DNA from: Paracoccus denitrificans
Lineage (GTDB): Bacteria; Pseudomonadota; Alphaproteobacteria; Rhodobacterales; Rhodobacteraceae
Direction: 5' to 3'
Assembly (NCBI GenBank): GCA_005768755.1
Contig: VAFL01000008.1
Location: forward strand, 144,484 to 208,483
DNA: 64,000 nucleotides
Positions within the stretch are counted from its first letter, which is position 1, and the number at the start of each line of letters is the position of its first letter. Below the pieces are notes generated by a model, which was not told the origin of the DNA, made no database searches, and saw only the letters and a list, made by a program, of their open reading frames with translations. This document shows positions 35,539 to 44,710 of the stretch, piece after piece. A program made the translations under genes and the position numbers.

Positions 35539-37485
35539 TCAGCCCATATCGGGCGGCGTTGCCTCTTGGCTAAGCTGTCCGACCGCCTCGTCAAGGGAAA
35601 CCGTGCGGCTTCCCTGCTGATCAAGCCGGCGCATGGAGACTGTGCGCTCCTCGACCTCTTTCATCCCGATGGCGAGAATCACCGGAACCTTGGCGACCGA
35701 ATGTTCGCGGACCTTGTAGTTGATCTTCTCGTTCCGGGTGTCGGCCTCGGCGCGGATACCAGCGGCTTGCAGCGCGCTGACCACCTCGTGGACATAATCG
35801 TCCGCATCCGACACGATCGACGCAACAACCACCTGACGCGGCGCCAGCCACAGGGGCAGCTTGCCCGCGAAGTTTTCGATCAGAATCCCGATGAACCGTT
35901 CGAATGAGCCGAGCGTCGCGCGGTGCAACATCACGGGACGGTGTTTGGCCCCGTCTTCGCCGATATAGGACGCGTCCAGACGCTCGGGCAGAACGAAGTC
36001 GACCTGGTGCGTGCCGCATTGCCAATCGCGACCGATGGCGTCGGTCAGAACGAATTCCAGCTTCGGCCCATAAAACGCCCCCTCGCCCGGATTGATTTCC
36101 GGCTCGATCCCCGATGCACGCGTTGCCGACAGCAGGGCCGTTTCCGCCTTGTCCCAGATTTCGTCCGATCCGGCGCGCGTTTCGGGGCGCGTGGCGAACT
36201 TGACCCGGAAATCCTCGAACCCGAGGTCACGATAGACGCGCGTCAGGAAATCGATATAGCGAATCGTTTCGCTTTCGATCTGGTCTTCCGTGCAGAAGAT
36301 ATGCGCGTCGTCCTGCGTAAACCCACGCACCCGCATGATCCCGTGCAACGCGCCCGAAGGCTCATAGCGGTTGCACGACCCGAATTCGGCCATGCGCAAG
36401 GGCAGGTCGCGATAGGATTTCAGCCCGACATTGAAGATCTGCACGTGGCAGGGGCAATTCATCGGCTTCAGGGCGTTGACCGTCTTGGTCTTGGCATGTT
36501 CCTCGTCCACCTCGACGATGAACATATGGTCCTGATAGTTTTCCCAGTGTCCGCTTTCTTCCCACAGCTTGCGGCTGACGACCTGCGGAGTGTTCACCTC
36601 GACATAGCCGCCTTCGCGCTGACGGCGGCGCATGTAATCCTGAAGCGCCACATAGATGTTCCAGCCATTCGGGTGCCAGAAGACCTGACCCGGCGCTTCT
36701 TCCTGCATGTGGAACAGGTCCATCTCGCGGCCCAGCTTGCGGTGGTCGCGCTTGGCGGCCTCTTCCAGCATGTGCAGATGGGCCTTCAGCTCATCCTTGT
36801 TGCGGAACGCCACGCCATAGATGCGCTGCAGCATGGGGCGCGAGCTGTCGCCCAGCCAATAGGCACCCGCCACATGCGTCAACTTGAACGCGTCAGCGGG
36901 AAGCTGGCCGGTCGATTGCAGATGCGGGCCACGGCACAGGTCCTGCCAGTCGCCGTGCCAATACATCCGCAGGTCTTCGTCGCCCGGAATGCGGTCGATC
37001 AGTTCGACTTTGAACGGCTCGCCGCGGTCCTTGTAATAGGCGACGGCACGGTCGCGGTCCCAGACCTCGGTCCGGACGGGGTCGCGGGCATTGATGATCT
37101 GCTTCATCTTGGCCTCGATCTGGCCGAGGTCTTCAGGCGTGAAGGGTTCCGCGCGGTCGAAATCATAGAACCAGCCGTAATCGCGGACCGGGCCGATGGT
37201 GACTTTCACATCCGGCCAGATCTCCTGCACGGCGCGCGCCATGACATGGGCGAAATCGTGGCGGATCAGTTCAAGCGCAGGCGCGTCATCCTTCATCGTG
37301 TTGATGGCGATGGCCCCGCCTTCGTTGATCGGCCAGGCAAGGTCGATATGCCTGCCGTCGAGGCTGGCGGAGATCGCCTTCTTGGCCAGGCTGGGTGCGA
37401 TGGATTCAGCGACTTCTGCAGCGGTGATCCCGGCGGGATAATCGCGCGAATTGCCGTCAGGAAATGTCAGGGAAATCTGGCTCAT
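35539..37485 (-). CDS. thrS: Threonyl-tRNA synthetase
   Basis: A 648-residue class II synthetase, usual length. An N-terminal TGS domain (ISLTFPDGNSRDYPAGITAAEVAESI) is followed by the editing domain with HDFAHVMARAVQEIWP. The catalytic core has zinc ligands around MNCPCHVQIF, motif 2 RMAEFGSCNRYEPSGALHG and motif 3 HRATLGSFERFIGILIE. The anticodon-binding domain closes the chain. The ATG at 37485 is chosen over one 30 nt upstream because GAGGAG lies just before it. It is a single-gene unit. Confidence 0.96.
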   Translation of the reverse strand: MSQISLTFPDGNSRDYPAGITAAEVAESIAPSLAKKAISASLDGRHIDLAWPINEGGAIAINTMKDDAPALELIRHDFAHVMARAVQEIWPDVKVTIGPVRDYGWFYDFDRAEPFTPEDLGQIEAKMKQIINARDPVRTEVWDRDRAVAYYKDRGEPFKVELIDRIPGDEDLRMYWHGDWQDLCRGPHLQSTGQLPADAFKLTHVAGAYWLGDSSRPMLQRIYGVAFRNKDELKAHLHMLEEAAKRDHRKLGREMDLFHMQEEAPGQVFWHPNGWNIYVALQDYMRRRQREGGYVEVNTPQVVSRKLWEESGHWENYQDHMFIVEVDEEHAKTKTVNALKPMNCPCHVQIFNVGLKSYRDLPLRMAEFGSCNRYEPSGALHGIMRVRGFTQDDAHIFCTEDQIESETIRYIDFLTRVYRDLGFEDFRVKFATRPETRAGSDEIWDKAETALLSATRASGIEPEINPGEGAFYGPKLEFVLTDAIGRDWQCGTHQVDFVLPERLDASYIGEDGAKHRPVMLHRATLGSFERFIGILIENFAGKLPLWLAPRQVVVASIVSDADDYVHEVVSALQAAGIRAEADTRNEKINYKVREHSVAKVPVILAIGMKEVEERTVSMRRLDQQGSRTVSLDEAVGQLSQEATPPDMG

Positions 37486-37573
37486 GGCCTTTCTCCTCGT
37501 CAGTTTGGCGCCCACGGAACGCCCGGTTGCGGGTTATGTCAGGTGGTCCAGATGCGCCGGATCAAGCGATCTG

Positions 37574-38539
37574 TCAACCGCTGTGGTCGTCGCCATAGAC
37601 GATTGTCTCGATCAGCTTGCCATAGCGTTCCTCTGCCAGCGCCTGCGCTTCGGCCACGCCGGGCAACGCCAAGAGGCGCGCCATCTCATCGGCAACCTGT
37701 ACGCCATATCGTTCGATAATGCGGCGATCCGCGATATTTGCAGCGGCAAAGCGCGCCCAATACGCCTCATCCCATCGTTGGGGATTGACCTCGCCCAAAG
37801 GTCTGCCGCCCCGACCCCGCCATTGCCGCATCATGTAGGCGTCGATGGATTTGATGGCATAATGGTTATACCAGGCATGTCCGTGCGCGATCAGATGCTT
37901 TGGCATATGGCGCAGATGTGTCCAGATCTTTCCGTCATCGGGCACGGTCATCACCTCGCCATTGCCACGCATGACCTGGATGTCACCTTCGCCGCGAAAG
38001 CCGAAAGGGTGGTGGTTATGCACCGCGCGCCACCGCCCATTGCCCCGGCTGAGGCTTTTTATCGGTGCATTTGCCGCGCTGTTTTCCGGCAGCCGCAAGG
38101 TAAATTGTTCCGTCACCCGACCCGGCTGCCATTGTTCGCTATCCGATGTCCCGAAACTCAGCGCAGAAAGCGAGATGATGTCGATCTCTGGCCCGGCCAG
38201 TGCAGTCAGGTCGCTGACCTTGCCGGCACCGGTATCGACAAACAAGAACTCATCCACATCCAGAACCATGACCCAGTCTGCCTCATCCGTATGGTGTGTC
38301 TTGCGGATCTTCTCGTATGCGCTGCGCATCGGCCAGTCGCCGGGTCTGAGGGGGTTGTCCTGATGCGTGATGACGCCGTGCGCGGCAAGCGCGTCCAGAA
38401 GGATATCGGTGCCGTCGCTGCAATCATTGCTGGCGATATGGATGGCGTCAAAGCCCAGCACCCTGTGATGGGCCACATATTCCAGAATGAACGGACCTTC
38501 GTCCTTCATCGAACTCATCAGCACATGGCGCGGCGACAT
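37574..38539 (-). CDS. Glycosyltransferase family 2-like protein
   Basis: A 321-residue GT-A type glycosyltransferase (Glyco_tranf_2_4 group). It starts MSPRHVLMSSMKDEGPFILEYVAHHRVLGFD. The DxD motif is in WVMVLDVDEFLF near 98. The nucleotide-sugar and acceptor are unknown. No membrane helix. A GGGGAAG ribosome site supports the ATG at 38539. It stands alone between thrS and an efflux gene, so context does not help. Confidence 0.85.
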   Translation of the reverse strand: MSPRHVLMSSMKDEGPFILEYVAHHRVLGFDAIHIASNDCSDGTDILLDALAAHGVITHQDNPLRPGDWPMRSAYEKIRKTHHTDEADWVMVLDVDEFLFVDTGAGKVSDLTALAGPEIDIISLSALSFGTSDSEQWQPGRVTEQFTLRLPENSAANAPIKSLSRGNGRWRAVHNHHPFGFRGEGDIQVMRGNGEVMTVPDDGKIWTHLRHMPKHLIAHGHAWYNHYAIKSIDAYMMRQWRGRGGRPLGEVNPQRWDEAYWARFAAANIADRRIIERYGVQVADEMARLLALPGVAEAQALAEERYGKLIETIVYGDDHSG

Positions 38540-38671
38540 CAGCTTCCCCGGTGTTACGGCAGCGGCGAAACGTGCAACGCATCCGCCGGGGACGCAAGGC
38601 CGCTGCCAGCCCAGGTTGCCCCGGGGCGCCAACAGGTATAAGGGCGTCGCACCTTCTGCAAGGTGACAGCG

Positions 38672-39901
38672 ATGACATCAACGAACCAGACACAGCATGG
38701 CCAGACGGCGGTGCGCCGGCTTCCGCTTCCCGAATTCGTCGCCATGCTGGCGGTGTTGTTCGCAACGGTGGCCTTTTCCATCGACGCGATGCTGCCGGCC
38801 ATGTCCGAGATTGCGACCGAGCTGTCGCCCCAGGACACGAACCGCGCCCAGCTTGTGTTGATGATGTTCATGGCTGGTATGGGCGTGGGCACCGCAGTGG
38901 CGGGCCCGGTTTCGGATGCAATCGGGCGCAAGCCGACGATCATGCTGGGATCGACACTTTACATCGCTGCTGCTGCCGGGGCCATCTTCGCTGACAGCCT
39001 GACGCTGCTTCTGGCGCTTCGCTTCGTGCAGGGCATGGGCGCAGCCGGGCCGCGCATCGCAGGCACCGCGCTGATCCGTGACCTGTATGCAGGGCGCGAA
39101 ATGGCCCGTATCACCAGTTTTGTCATGATGATCTTCATCATGATCCCTGCCGTCGCGCCAGCCCTGGGAGAGGTGATCATCGACGCCGCCGGTACATGGC
39201 GCGCCGTCTTTGCCGCCTTCATCGTTTTCGGACTGGTCGGTGTCATCTGGGTGTGGCTGCGTCAGTCCGAGACACTGCCCCGAGAGCGCCGCGTGCCGCT
39301 GAGCGGTGAACGCCTGATCAGTTCCGCCACAGAGATCCTGGAAAATCGGCAGGTCATGCTGTGTACGCTGGTGCTGACGCTGGGTTTCGGGCAGATGTTT
39401 GCCCTTCTGTCGAGCTCCGAACAACTTTTCGATCAAGCCTATGGCCGCGCTGACAGCTTTACGAAATGGTTTGCGTTGATGGCGCTGCTGTCTGGCATAG
39501 GCACCATTGCCAATGCACGCTACGTCATGCGCTATGGAATGCGCCGCATCGCGCGGGCCGCTTACGCAATGCAGATCGTTTCGGCCTCATTGGGGTTGTT
39601 GCTGGTCGCCAGCGGCGCGCTTCATGGCGATGCCGCGTTTTACGGGTTCTTCGCCTGGGCCGTCAGCGTGTTCTTCATGGCTGGTGTTACCTTCGGCAAC
39701 CTCAATGCGCTGGCGATGCAGAATATGCCGCATCTGGCGGGTATGACCGCCAGTATCGTGGCTGCGCTGTCGACGCTTGGTGCCGTGATCATCGCGACGC
39801 CGGTCGGTCTGGCTTTTCGCGGCGCGCCGACGCCGATGATGCTGGCAGCCCTGGTCTGTTCGTCGCTGGCCTGGTTCTTGATGGGGAAGCTGCGCGACTA
39901 G
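38672..39901 (+). CDS. MFS drug resistance transporter, Bcr/CflA subfamily
   Basis: A 409-residue inner-membrane antiporter with about 12 hydrophobic helices. The family features are the D-x-LPAMSEIA segment after helix 1 (FSIDAMLPAMSEIATEL) and the motif A version GPVSDAIGRKPTIMLGS near 84-100. The C-motif-like GAAGPRIAGTALIRDL is near 127. The substrate may be drugs or small metabolites. ATG at 38672 has AAGGTG upstream; a GTG 9 nt before it is possible. It converges on fdhD with 4 bp between. Confidence 0.9.
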   Translation: MTSTNQTQHGQTAVRRLPLPEFVAMLAVLFATVAFSIDAMLPAMSEIATELSPQDTNRAQLVLMMFMAGMGVGTAVAGPVSDAIGRKPTIMLGSTLYIAAAAGAIFADSLTLLLALRFVQGMGAAGPRIAGTALIRDLYAGREMARITSFVMMIFIMIPAVAPALGEVIIDAAGTWRAVFAAFIVFGLVGVIWVWLRQSETLPRERRVPLSGERLISSATEILENRQVMLCTLVLTLGFGQMFALLSSSEQLFDQAYGRADSFTKWFALMALLSGIGTIANARYVMRYGMRRIARAAYAMQIVSASLGLLLVASGALHGDAAFYGFFAWAVSVFFMAGVTFGNLNALAMQNMPHLAGMTASIVAALSTLGAVIIATPVGLAFRGAPTPMMLAALVCSSLAWFLMGKLRD

Positions 39902-39905
39902 GCGT

Positions 39906-40706
39906 TCAGTCCGTCGTCAGTCCGAATCGATCGGGTCGGCTGTGGATCTCTGCCCGCGCGGCAGAGCGTGCGCGCGATGCCAGACCGATCCCCGCCGCTT
40001 CCGCCGCGGCCACCGCCGCCGTCGTCGGGGCGGCAAGTGCGATCAGGATCGATGCGCCAAGCGTTGCCGTCTTCTGGACCAGATCGACCGAGACCCGACT
40101 GGTCAGCACGACAGCCCCCCGTCCGATCAGCCCAGCCTGCCCGCTGCGGATCAGCGCACCAGCAAGTTTATCAAGCGCATTGTGGCGCCCGACATCCTCT
40201 CGTAGCGCGACAAGGCCCTGCCCCGGAACGTAAAAGCCGGCACCATGCGAAGCCCCGGTCATGTCGCGCAGGACCTGCCCCGCATCCATCGCAGCAACGG
40301 CCTTGTCGACATCGTCCGCGCCAATCACCGCGCCACCTGCGACGGGATCAAGGTTTCGCATTGCCGCCGCCAGCGTCTCGACCCCGCACAGTCCGCAGCC
40401 AACCGGTCCGACAGTCCGTCGCCGCCGGGCAATGAATCGCTGCCCTGCCTGCGGTTTCAACCAGATGCGCAGGTCTATTCCGTCGGTAACGCGTTCCGGG
40501 GCAACGGCCTCGATTTCGTCGGCACGGGCGATGCCTTCCGTATGGGAAAATCCATAGGCGAAATCTTCAAGATCCGCCGGCGTGCCCATCAGGACGGCCT
40601 GCGTGGTCCCGTCATAGGTTACGGCAATTGCGGCTTCCTCGGCCAGGGTCACGCTTATCGCCGCATTGTCAGCCAATCTTCGCGCGGACAAGGTCTTGCT
40701 GCTCAC
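39906..40706 (-). CDS. fdhD: Formate dehydrogenase accessory sulfurtransferase FdhD
   Basis: A 266-residue FdhD, which passes sulfur from a cysteine desulfurase to the molybdopterin guanine dinucleotide cofactor so that formate dehydrogenase becomes active. The persulfide cysteines are in CGLCGVETL near 103-111. The nucleotide-binding stretch HGAGFYVPGQGLVALREDVGRHNALDKLAGA follows. GTG start with AAGGAG upstream. It lies about 5 kb from the fdh operon on the same strand, separated by a 189-residue secreted protein gene. Confidence 0.95.
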   Translation of the reverse strand: MSSKTLSARRLADNAAISVTLAEEAAIAVTYDGTTQAVLMGTPADLEDFAYGFSHTEGIARADEIEAVAPERVTDGIDLRIWLKPQAGQRFIARRRRTVGPVGCGLCGVETLAAAMRNLDPVAGGAVIGADDVDKAVAAMDAGQVLRDMTGASHGAGFYVPGQGLVALREDVGRHNALDKLAGALIRSGQAGLIGRGAVVLTSRVSVDLVQKTATLGASILIALAAPTTAAVAAAEAAGIGLASRARSAARAEIHSRPDRFGLTTD

Positions 40707-40877
40707 GTCACTGGCTCCTTTTCACTTTCCCTTTGAAGCCCGCAGGTTTCGGCCGGTCAAGCCTGCGCAGCACGGGCCTTGCCGAATGACGGCGTCCTGC
40801 CCTACCATCGCAGGAACAAAAGACAACACCCGCGCATTGCTTTTGCCGGGATCTGCAATGCTGTGAAAGGGAATATC

Positions 40878-41447
40878 ATGCGCAATATCGTCGCGGGGCT
40901 GCTTATTTCAGCCACAACCCTTCCGGCCCTGGCCGATTCTTATCCCTACCCGCTGGAAGATCCCGCACCCGAAGATGTTGTCACCTATGATGTCGCCCCG
41001 TCAGAGACCGCGCCGACGCCACCTTCTGCGGCAATAACGCCAGCCAACGACACCCCCGATCAGGCAGTTTCCGCGCCGTCCGCCGCGCAGGCACCCACCG
41101 CAGAGCCGTCTGCCGCATCTGCTGCCGATCAGGCTGCCGAAGCTGGCGACGCCCCCGCACAGGAAGCGGCGCCAGACAGTCAGACAGCGACCGCGCCTGC
41201 CAGCACGGGCAGCGCGCCAGCGGACCCTGCCGCCGAAGCGTCACAGCAATCCCCGGAACCCGAAGGCAGCGAGACGGTGGCCCAGCCCGAAGTCGCGGCG
41301 ATGGATGAACCCCGCCGACCCGAGGACGAGTATACCGCGGCCCCCGTTCCCGTCGCGACGACGCCAGACGGATCACCTGCGCCCACAGAAAGCTGGCAAC
41401 CACCCTTGGCAACCGGCATTGCCCTGACAGGTGATCCGTCCAGCTGA
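40878..41447 (+). CDS. Secreted Ala/Pro-rich low-complexity protein, unknown function
   Basis: A 189-residue protein with a clear Sec signal peptide (MRNIVAGLLISATTLPALADS) and AAGGGA before the ATG. The remainder is rich in Ala, Pro, Gln, Glu and Ser with no predicted fold (for example DAPAQEAAPDSQTATAPAS), so it is probably a disordered periplasmic linker-like protein. It lies on the opposite strand between fdhD and selB. I do not recognise it. Its true status is likely but not certain, because low-complexity GC-rich frames can arise by chance. The signal peptide and ribosome site argue for it. Confidence 0.7.
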   Translation: MRNIVAGLLISATTLPALADSYPYPLEDPAPEDVVTYDVAPSETAPTPPSAAITPANDTPDQAVSAPSAAQAPTAEPSAASAADQAAEAGDAPAQEAAPDSQTATAPASTGSAPADPAAEASQQSPEPEGSETVAQPEVAAMDEPRRPEDEYTAAPVPVATTPDGSPAPTESWQPPLATGIALTGDPSS

Positions 41448-41451
41448 ACGG

Positions 41452-43335
41452 CTAGTACAAGTCGGCGCGATGCGGATTGATGCGGCGCATGTCGCCGCGA
41501 CGCAGCGTCAGCCCCTGCCTGTCGAAGAAATCGAGTATCTGGATGGCGACCTTGCGGCCGTTGTCCATCCGGTCGCGAAAGGCGGGCGCAGAAAACCAGC
41601 CATCGTCGGCCGCCGCAGACAGATCGCGCGCCATGTCTGCCATCTCCGACGTGGTGCTTCGCAGGAAAAAATGATCCCGCGCAATCTGGTCCACCCGTCC
41701 AAGCCGCGCGGCCAACCGCATCATGCGGCGAATTTCACGCTCGTCGTAACCAAGCGATGCGGCAAGGTCGCGGACGCGAGGTGGCCTGTATCGCGCCGTG
41801 CCACCCAGTTCTGGCGCAACACGCGCATAAAGCGCCTCGTCCTCGGAACTCATTTTCGGCGCGTGATGGGGAAGACGAACGAACCCGCCTTCCAGCGCGA
41901 CTGTTCCGACTTCAGCCTGCGCCTGCAGCAGGAAGGTAAAGGCTTGTTTCGGCAGTCGCGGCACCAAAGACAGGCGCAGGGCCTCGCGGCCCATGCCTTG
42001 TATGTCCGGGTTTACGTCGTGAAAAGCGGCCAGTGTCGTCTGCAGTTCCGAAATCAACACCGCAAGCCGATCTGGCTGGATCGCAATTCGCGGGGACTGG
42101 CCAAGAACAACCGCCGCGCCCGTCACGCCTTCGGCCGAGCCAAGCGAGCGGGCCCGCAGGAAGCCGTCCAGATTGACATGGAACGGTGCCACCTGCAGCA
42201 GGGCGGCAAGTGCCGTGCCGGGATCGGTCAGTCGTTGGGCTTGCAGCACCGCGCGTCGTTCTGGTGTGGCGCGGCGGTTTGCAGGCGGATGCAGATCAAG
42301 CACCAGCCCCCCGCCCACTGTCCGAGCAGCAGAGGGATCGCGCAGAATGAACCTGTCACCCCAGCCAAGCGCCAGAGGTCGGTCCAGAACAGCCTGAACA
42401 AGATGTCCGCCGTCGGGACCCGCCCCCAGATCCACCAGACGCGCTGCAGCATGCGTCGCACCACTGTGCAGCCGCGCCCTGGTATTGGTCGCGAATGGCG
42501 TGGCATCGACCCAGTCAAGCAGCACATCGACCCGCGCGGTCGGCGCATGCAGCCAGGGATCGACCGCCATGTCGCCGCGATGAATGTCGTCGCGCGAAAC
42601 GCCGGCCAGGTTCAGCGCGACCCGCGCGCCCGCATTGGCAATACCGGCGGGCTGATTATGCTCGCGCAGGCTGCGCACACGGCATGGCAGACCGGATGGC
42701 GAAACCAGCAACTGGTCGCCCGCCCGGACCTGGCCCGACAAGACCGTTCCCGTGACGACCGTCCCCACCCCGTCCAGCATGAAGACACGATCGATGACCA
42801 TGCGGAACGCGCCCTCGCCAGTGCGGGCGTCCAGCCCCGCAGCCGCGCTCGCCAGCGCGTCGCGCAGCGCGGCAATCCCTTGCCCGGTCTGCGCTGACAC
42901 CGGGATGATCTGCGCACCGGCCAACGGCCCATCGGTCAGTTCGGCAGTAATGTCATTGTGCAAGACGTTCAGGCGGCCGGTATCGGCAAGATCGGACTTG
43001 GTGATAGCGACGATGGCACGTTTGATGCCAAGCAAGCCGAGGATCTGCAGATGCTCACGTGTCTGCGGCATGATACCGTCATCGGCGGCGATGGCGATCA
43101 ATCCAACATCAATCCCCCCGGCACCCGAAATCATCGTATGGATCAGGCGCTCGTGACCCGGCATATCGACAAAACCGGTCATACTGCCGTCGCCCATGTC
43201 GGCATAGGCAAAGCCCAGCTCGATGGTAATGCCACGGGCCTTTTCCTGGGCCAGCCGGTCGGTATCGGTGCCGGTCAGCGCCCTGACCAATGCCGTCTTG
43301 CCATGGTCGATATGGCCAGCCGTGCCGACAATCAA
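41452..43335 (-). CDS. selB: Selenocysteine-specific translation elongation factor SelB
   Basis: A 627-residue SelB. It carries Sec-tRNA to ribosomes paused at UGA by binding the SECIS hairpin. The GTPase domain has G1 GHIDHGKT at 7-14, GITIELGFA (switch I), DMPGHE (G3) and TKSD (G4). EF-Tu-like domains 2 and 3 follow, and C-terminal winged helices (ALYARVAPELGGTARYRPPRVRDLAASLGYDEREIRRMMRLA) bind RNA. The start overlaps the selA stop by ATGA. It ends the fdhG-fdhB-fdhI-fdhE-selA-selB operon. Confidence 0.95.
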   Translation of the reverse strand: MIVGTAGHIDHGKTALVRALTGTDTDRLAQEKARGITIELGFAYADMGDGSMTGFVDMPGHERLIHTMISGAGGIDVGLIAIAADDGIMPQTREHLQILGLLGIKRAIVAITKSDLADTGRLNVLHNDITAELTDGPLAGAQIIPVSAQTGQGIAALRDALASAAAGLDARTGEGAFRMVIDRVFMLDGVGTVVTGTVLSGQVRAGDQLLVSPSGLPCRVRSLREHNQPAGIANAGARVALNLAGVSRDDIHRGDMAVDPWLHAPTARVDVLLDWVDATPFATNTRARLHSGATHAAARLVDLGAGPDGGHLVQAVLDRPLALGWGDRFILRDPSAARTVGGGLVLDLHPPANRRATPERRAVLQAQRLTDPGTALAALLQVAPFHVNLDGFLRARSLGSAEGVTGAAVVLGQSPRIAIQPDRLAVLISELQTTLAAFHDVNPDIQGMGREALRLSLVPRLPKQAFTFLLQAQAEVGTVALEGGFVRLPHHAPKMSSEDEALYARVAPELGGTARYRPPRVRDLAASLGYDEREIRRMMRLAARLGRVDQIARDHFFLRSTTSEMADMARDLSAAADDGWFSAPAFRDRMDNGRKVAIQILDFFDRQGLTLRRGDMRRINPHRADLY

Positions 43336-44708
43336 CGCGTCAGGCCCGACAGCGCGGCAACAAGCTGCGCCCGCTCGCGCAGGCCGCGCAGATCAAGGAT
43401 CAGCGCACCATCCGAGATCCGGCCGATCACCGGCACGGGCAACCGGCGCAGCCGCGCGGACAGTTCCTCGGGTGCGCGGCCACCGGGACCGGTCAGCGCC
43501 AAGCCCGCGCTTGGCAGCGTATCGGTCGGCAATGCGCCCGACCCCACCTGGCTGTCGCAATCGCAGACCCGTGCGTGATAGCCGTGCGGTGCCAGAAGGT
43601 CGGCGACGGGACCGCGCAGAGCCTCTGCCTCGGCAGCAATCTCTGTGCGGGCGCGCGCCAGCATCCGTAGCGTCGGCAGGCGTTCGACCAGCCTGTCAGG
43701 GTCCAGATACAGGTTCAGCACTGCAGAAAGCGCGGCGATGCGGATCTTGTCCAGCCGCATCGCACGTTTCATCGGGTTCTTGTTGATCGAAGCGATCAGA
43801 TCCGCGCGCCCGACGATGAAGCCCGCCTGCGGTCCACCAAGCAGCTTGTCGCCGGAAAACGTCACCAGATCCGCACCCGCCGCCACCGCTTCGGCCACGG
43901 TCGGTTCCCGCCGCAGACCGAAAGGCGCCAGGTCGATCAACGAGCCAGAGCCGAGATCGTTCATCACCGGCAGATCCGCCTCGGCTCCGATGGCGGAAAG
44001 TTCCGCGATCTCGACCTCTCGGGTAAAGCCCTCGATCCGGTAGTTCGACGTATGCACCTTCAGGATCACACCAGTATCGGGGCCGATCGCGGCGCGGTAG
44101 TCCTTGGGATGGGTGCGGTTCGTCGTCCCGATCTCGACCAGACGGGCGCCGGCGCGGGCCATGATGTCCGGGATACGGAAGGCGCCGCCGATCTCGATCA
44201 GCTCGCCGCGCGACACGATGGCCTCGCGCCCGGCGGCCAACGTGTTCAGGCAAAGCAGCACGGCGGCGGCATTGTTGTTTACAAGCGTCGCGTCCTCTGC
44301 CCCGGTCAGTTCGCGCAGGAGGCCGCGCATATGGTCGTCGCGGTCGCCGCGCGCGCCTGAGGCCAGATCATATTCCAGCGCCACCGGGTCGCGCATCGCG
44401 GCCGTGGCGGCATTGATCGCTTCTTCGGGCAGCAGTGCGCGACCAAGATTGGTGTGCAGTATCGTGCCGGTCAGGTTCAGACAGGGTCGCAGCGGGTCGG
44501 GCTTATCCAAGGCCGCGCCTGCCGCATCCAGCACCGCCTGCGCGGGATCACCTGGCAGCGCCTCGCCCGAACGCGCCGCCGTGCGCAGGGCATCAAGCGC
44601 GTCGCGGATCGCGGCAGTCGCCGGCGCGCGGCCATACTGCCGCGCCAGCGATTGCCCAGAGGCCCCCGCCAGCAACCGGTCAACCGCCGGCAGCTTGCGC
44701 AGGTCCAC
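43332..44708 (-). CDS. selA: L-seryl-tRNA(Sec) selenium transferase SelA
   Basis: A 458-residue PLP enzyme that converts Ser-tRNA(Sec) to Sec-tRNA(Sec) with selenophosphate. It begins LPAVDRLLAG, as in E. coli SelA, followed by NLTGTILHTNLGRALLPEEA. The PLP lysine is Lys288 in FSGDKLLGGPQAGFIVGR. The GTG at 44708, just past the fdhE stop, gives the family N-terminus; a GTG at 44753 inside fdhE is an alternative. It lies between fdhE and selB in the formate dehydrogenase operon. Confidence 0.94.
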   Translation of the reverse strand: MDLRKLPAVDRLLAGASGQSLARQYGRAPATAAIRDALDALRTAARSGEALPGDPAQAVLDAAGAALDKPDPLRPCLNLTGTILHTNLGRALLPEEAINAATAAMRDPVALEYDLASGARGDRDDHMRGLLRELTGAEDATLVNNNAAAVLLCLNTLAAGREAIVSRGELIEIGGAFRIPDIMARAGARLVEIGTTNRTHPKDYRAAIGPDTGVILKVHTSNYRIEGFTREVEIAELSAIGAEADLPVMNDLGSGSLIDLAPFGLRREPTVAEAVAAGADLVTFSGDKLLGGPQAGFIVGRADLIASINKNPMKRAMRLDKIRIAALSAVLNLYLDPDRLVERLPTLRMLARARTEIAAEAEALRGPVADLLAPHGYHARVCDCDSQVGSGALPTDTLPSAGLALTGPGGRAPEELSARLRRLPVPVIGRISDGALILDLRGLRERAQLVAALSGLTR

Positions 44709-44710
44709 GC

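Noticed and set aside
35923..37719. A 598-codon plus-strand open frame opposite thrS
   Set aside because: It is antisense to a certain threonyl-tRNA synthetase, has biased His/Asp/Val-rich composition typical of the mirror frame of GC-rich genes, and shows no motifs.
40707..41451. Search for selC (tRNA-Sec) near fdhD/selB and in the other intergenic gaps
   Set aside because: No T-loop or long-arm tRNA-like sequence was seen in these gaps; a covariance-model search of the genome would be decisive.
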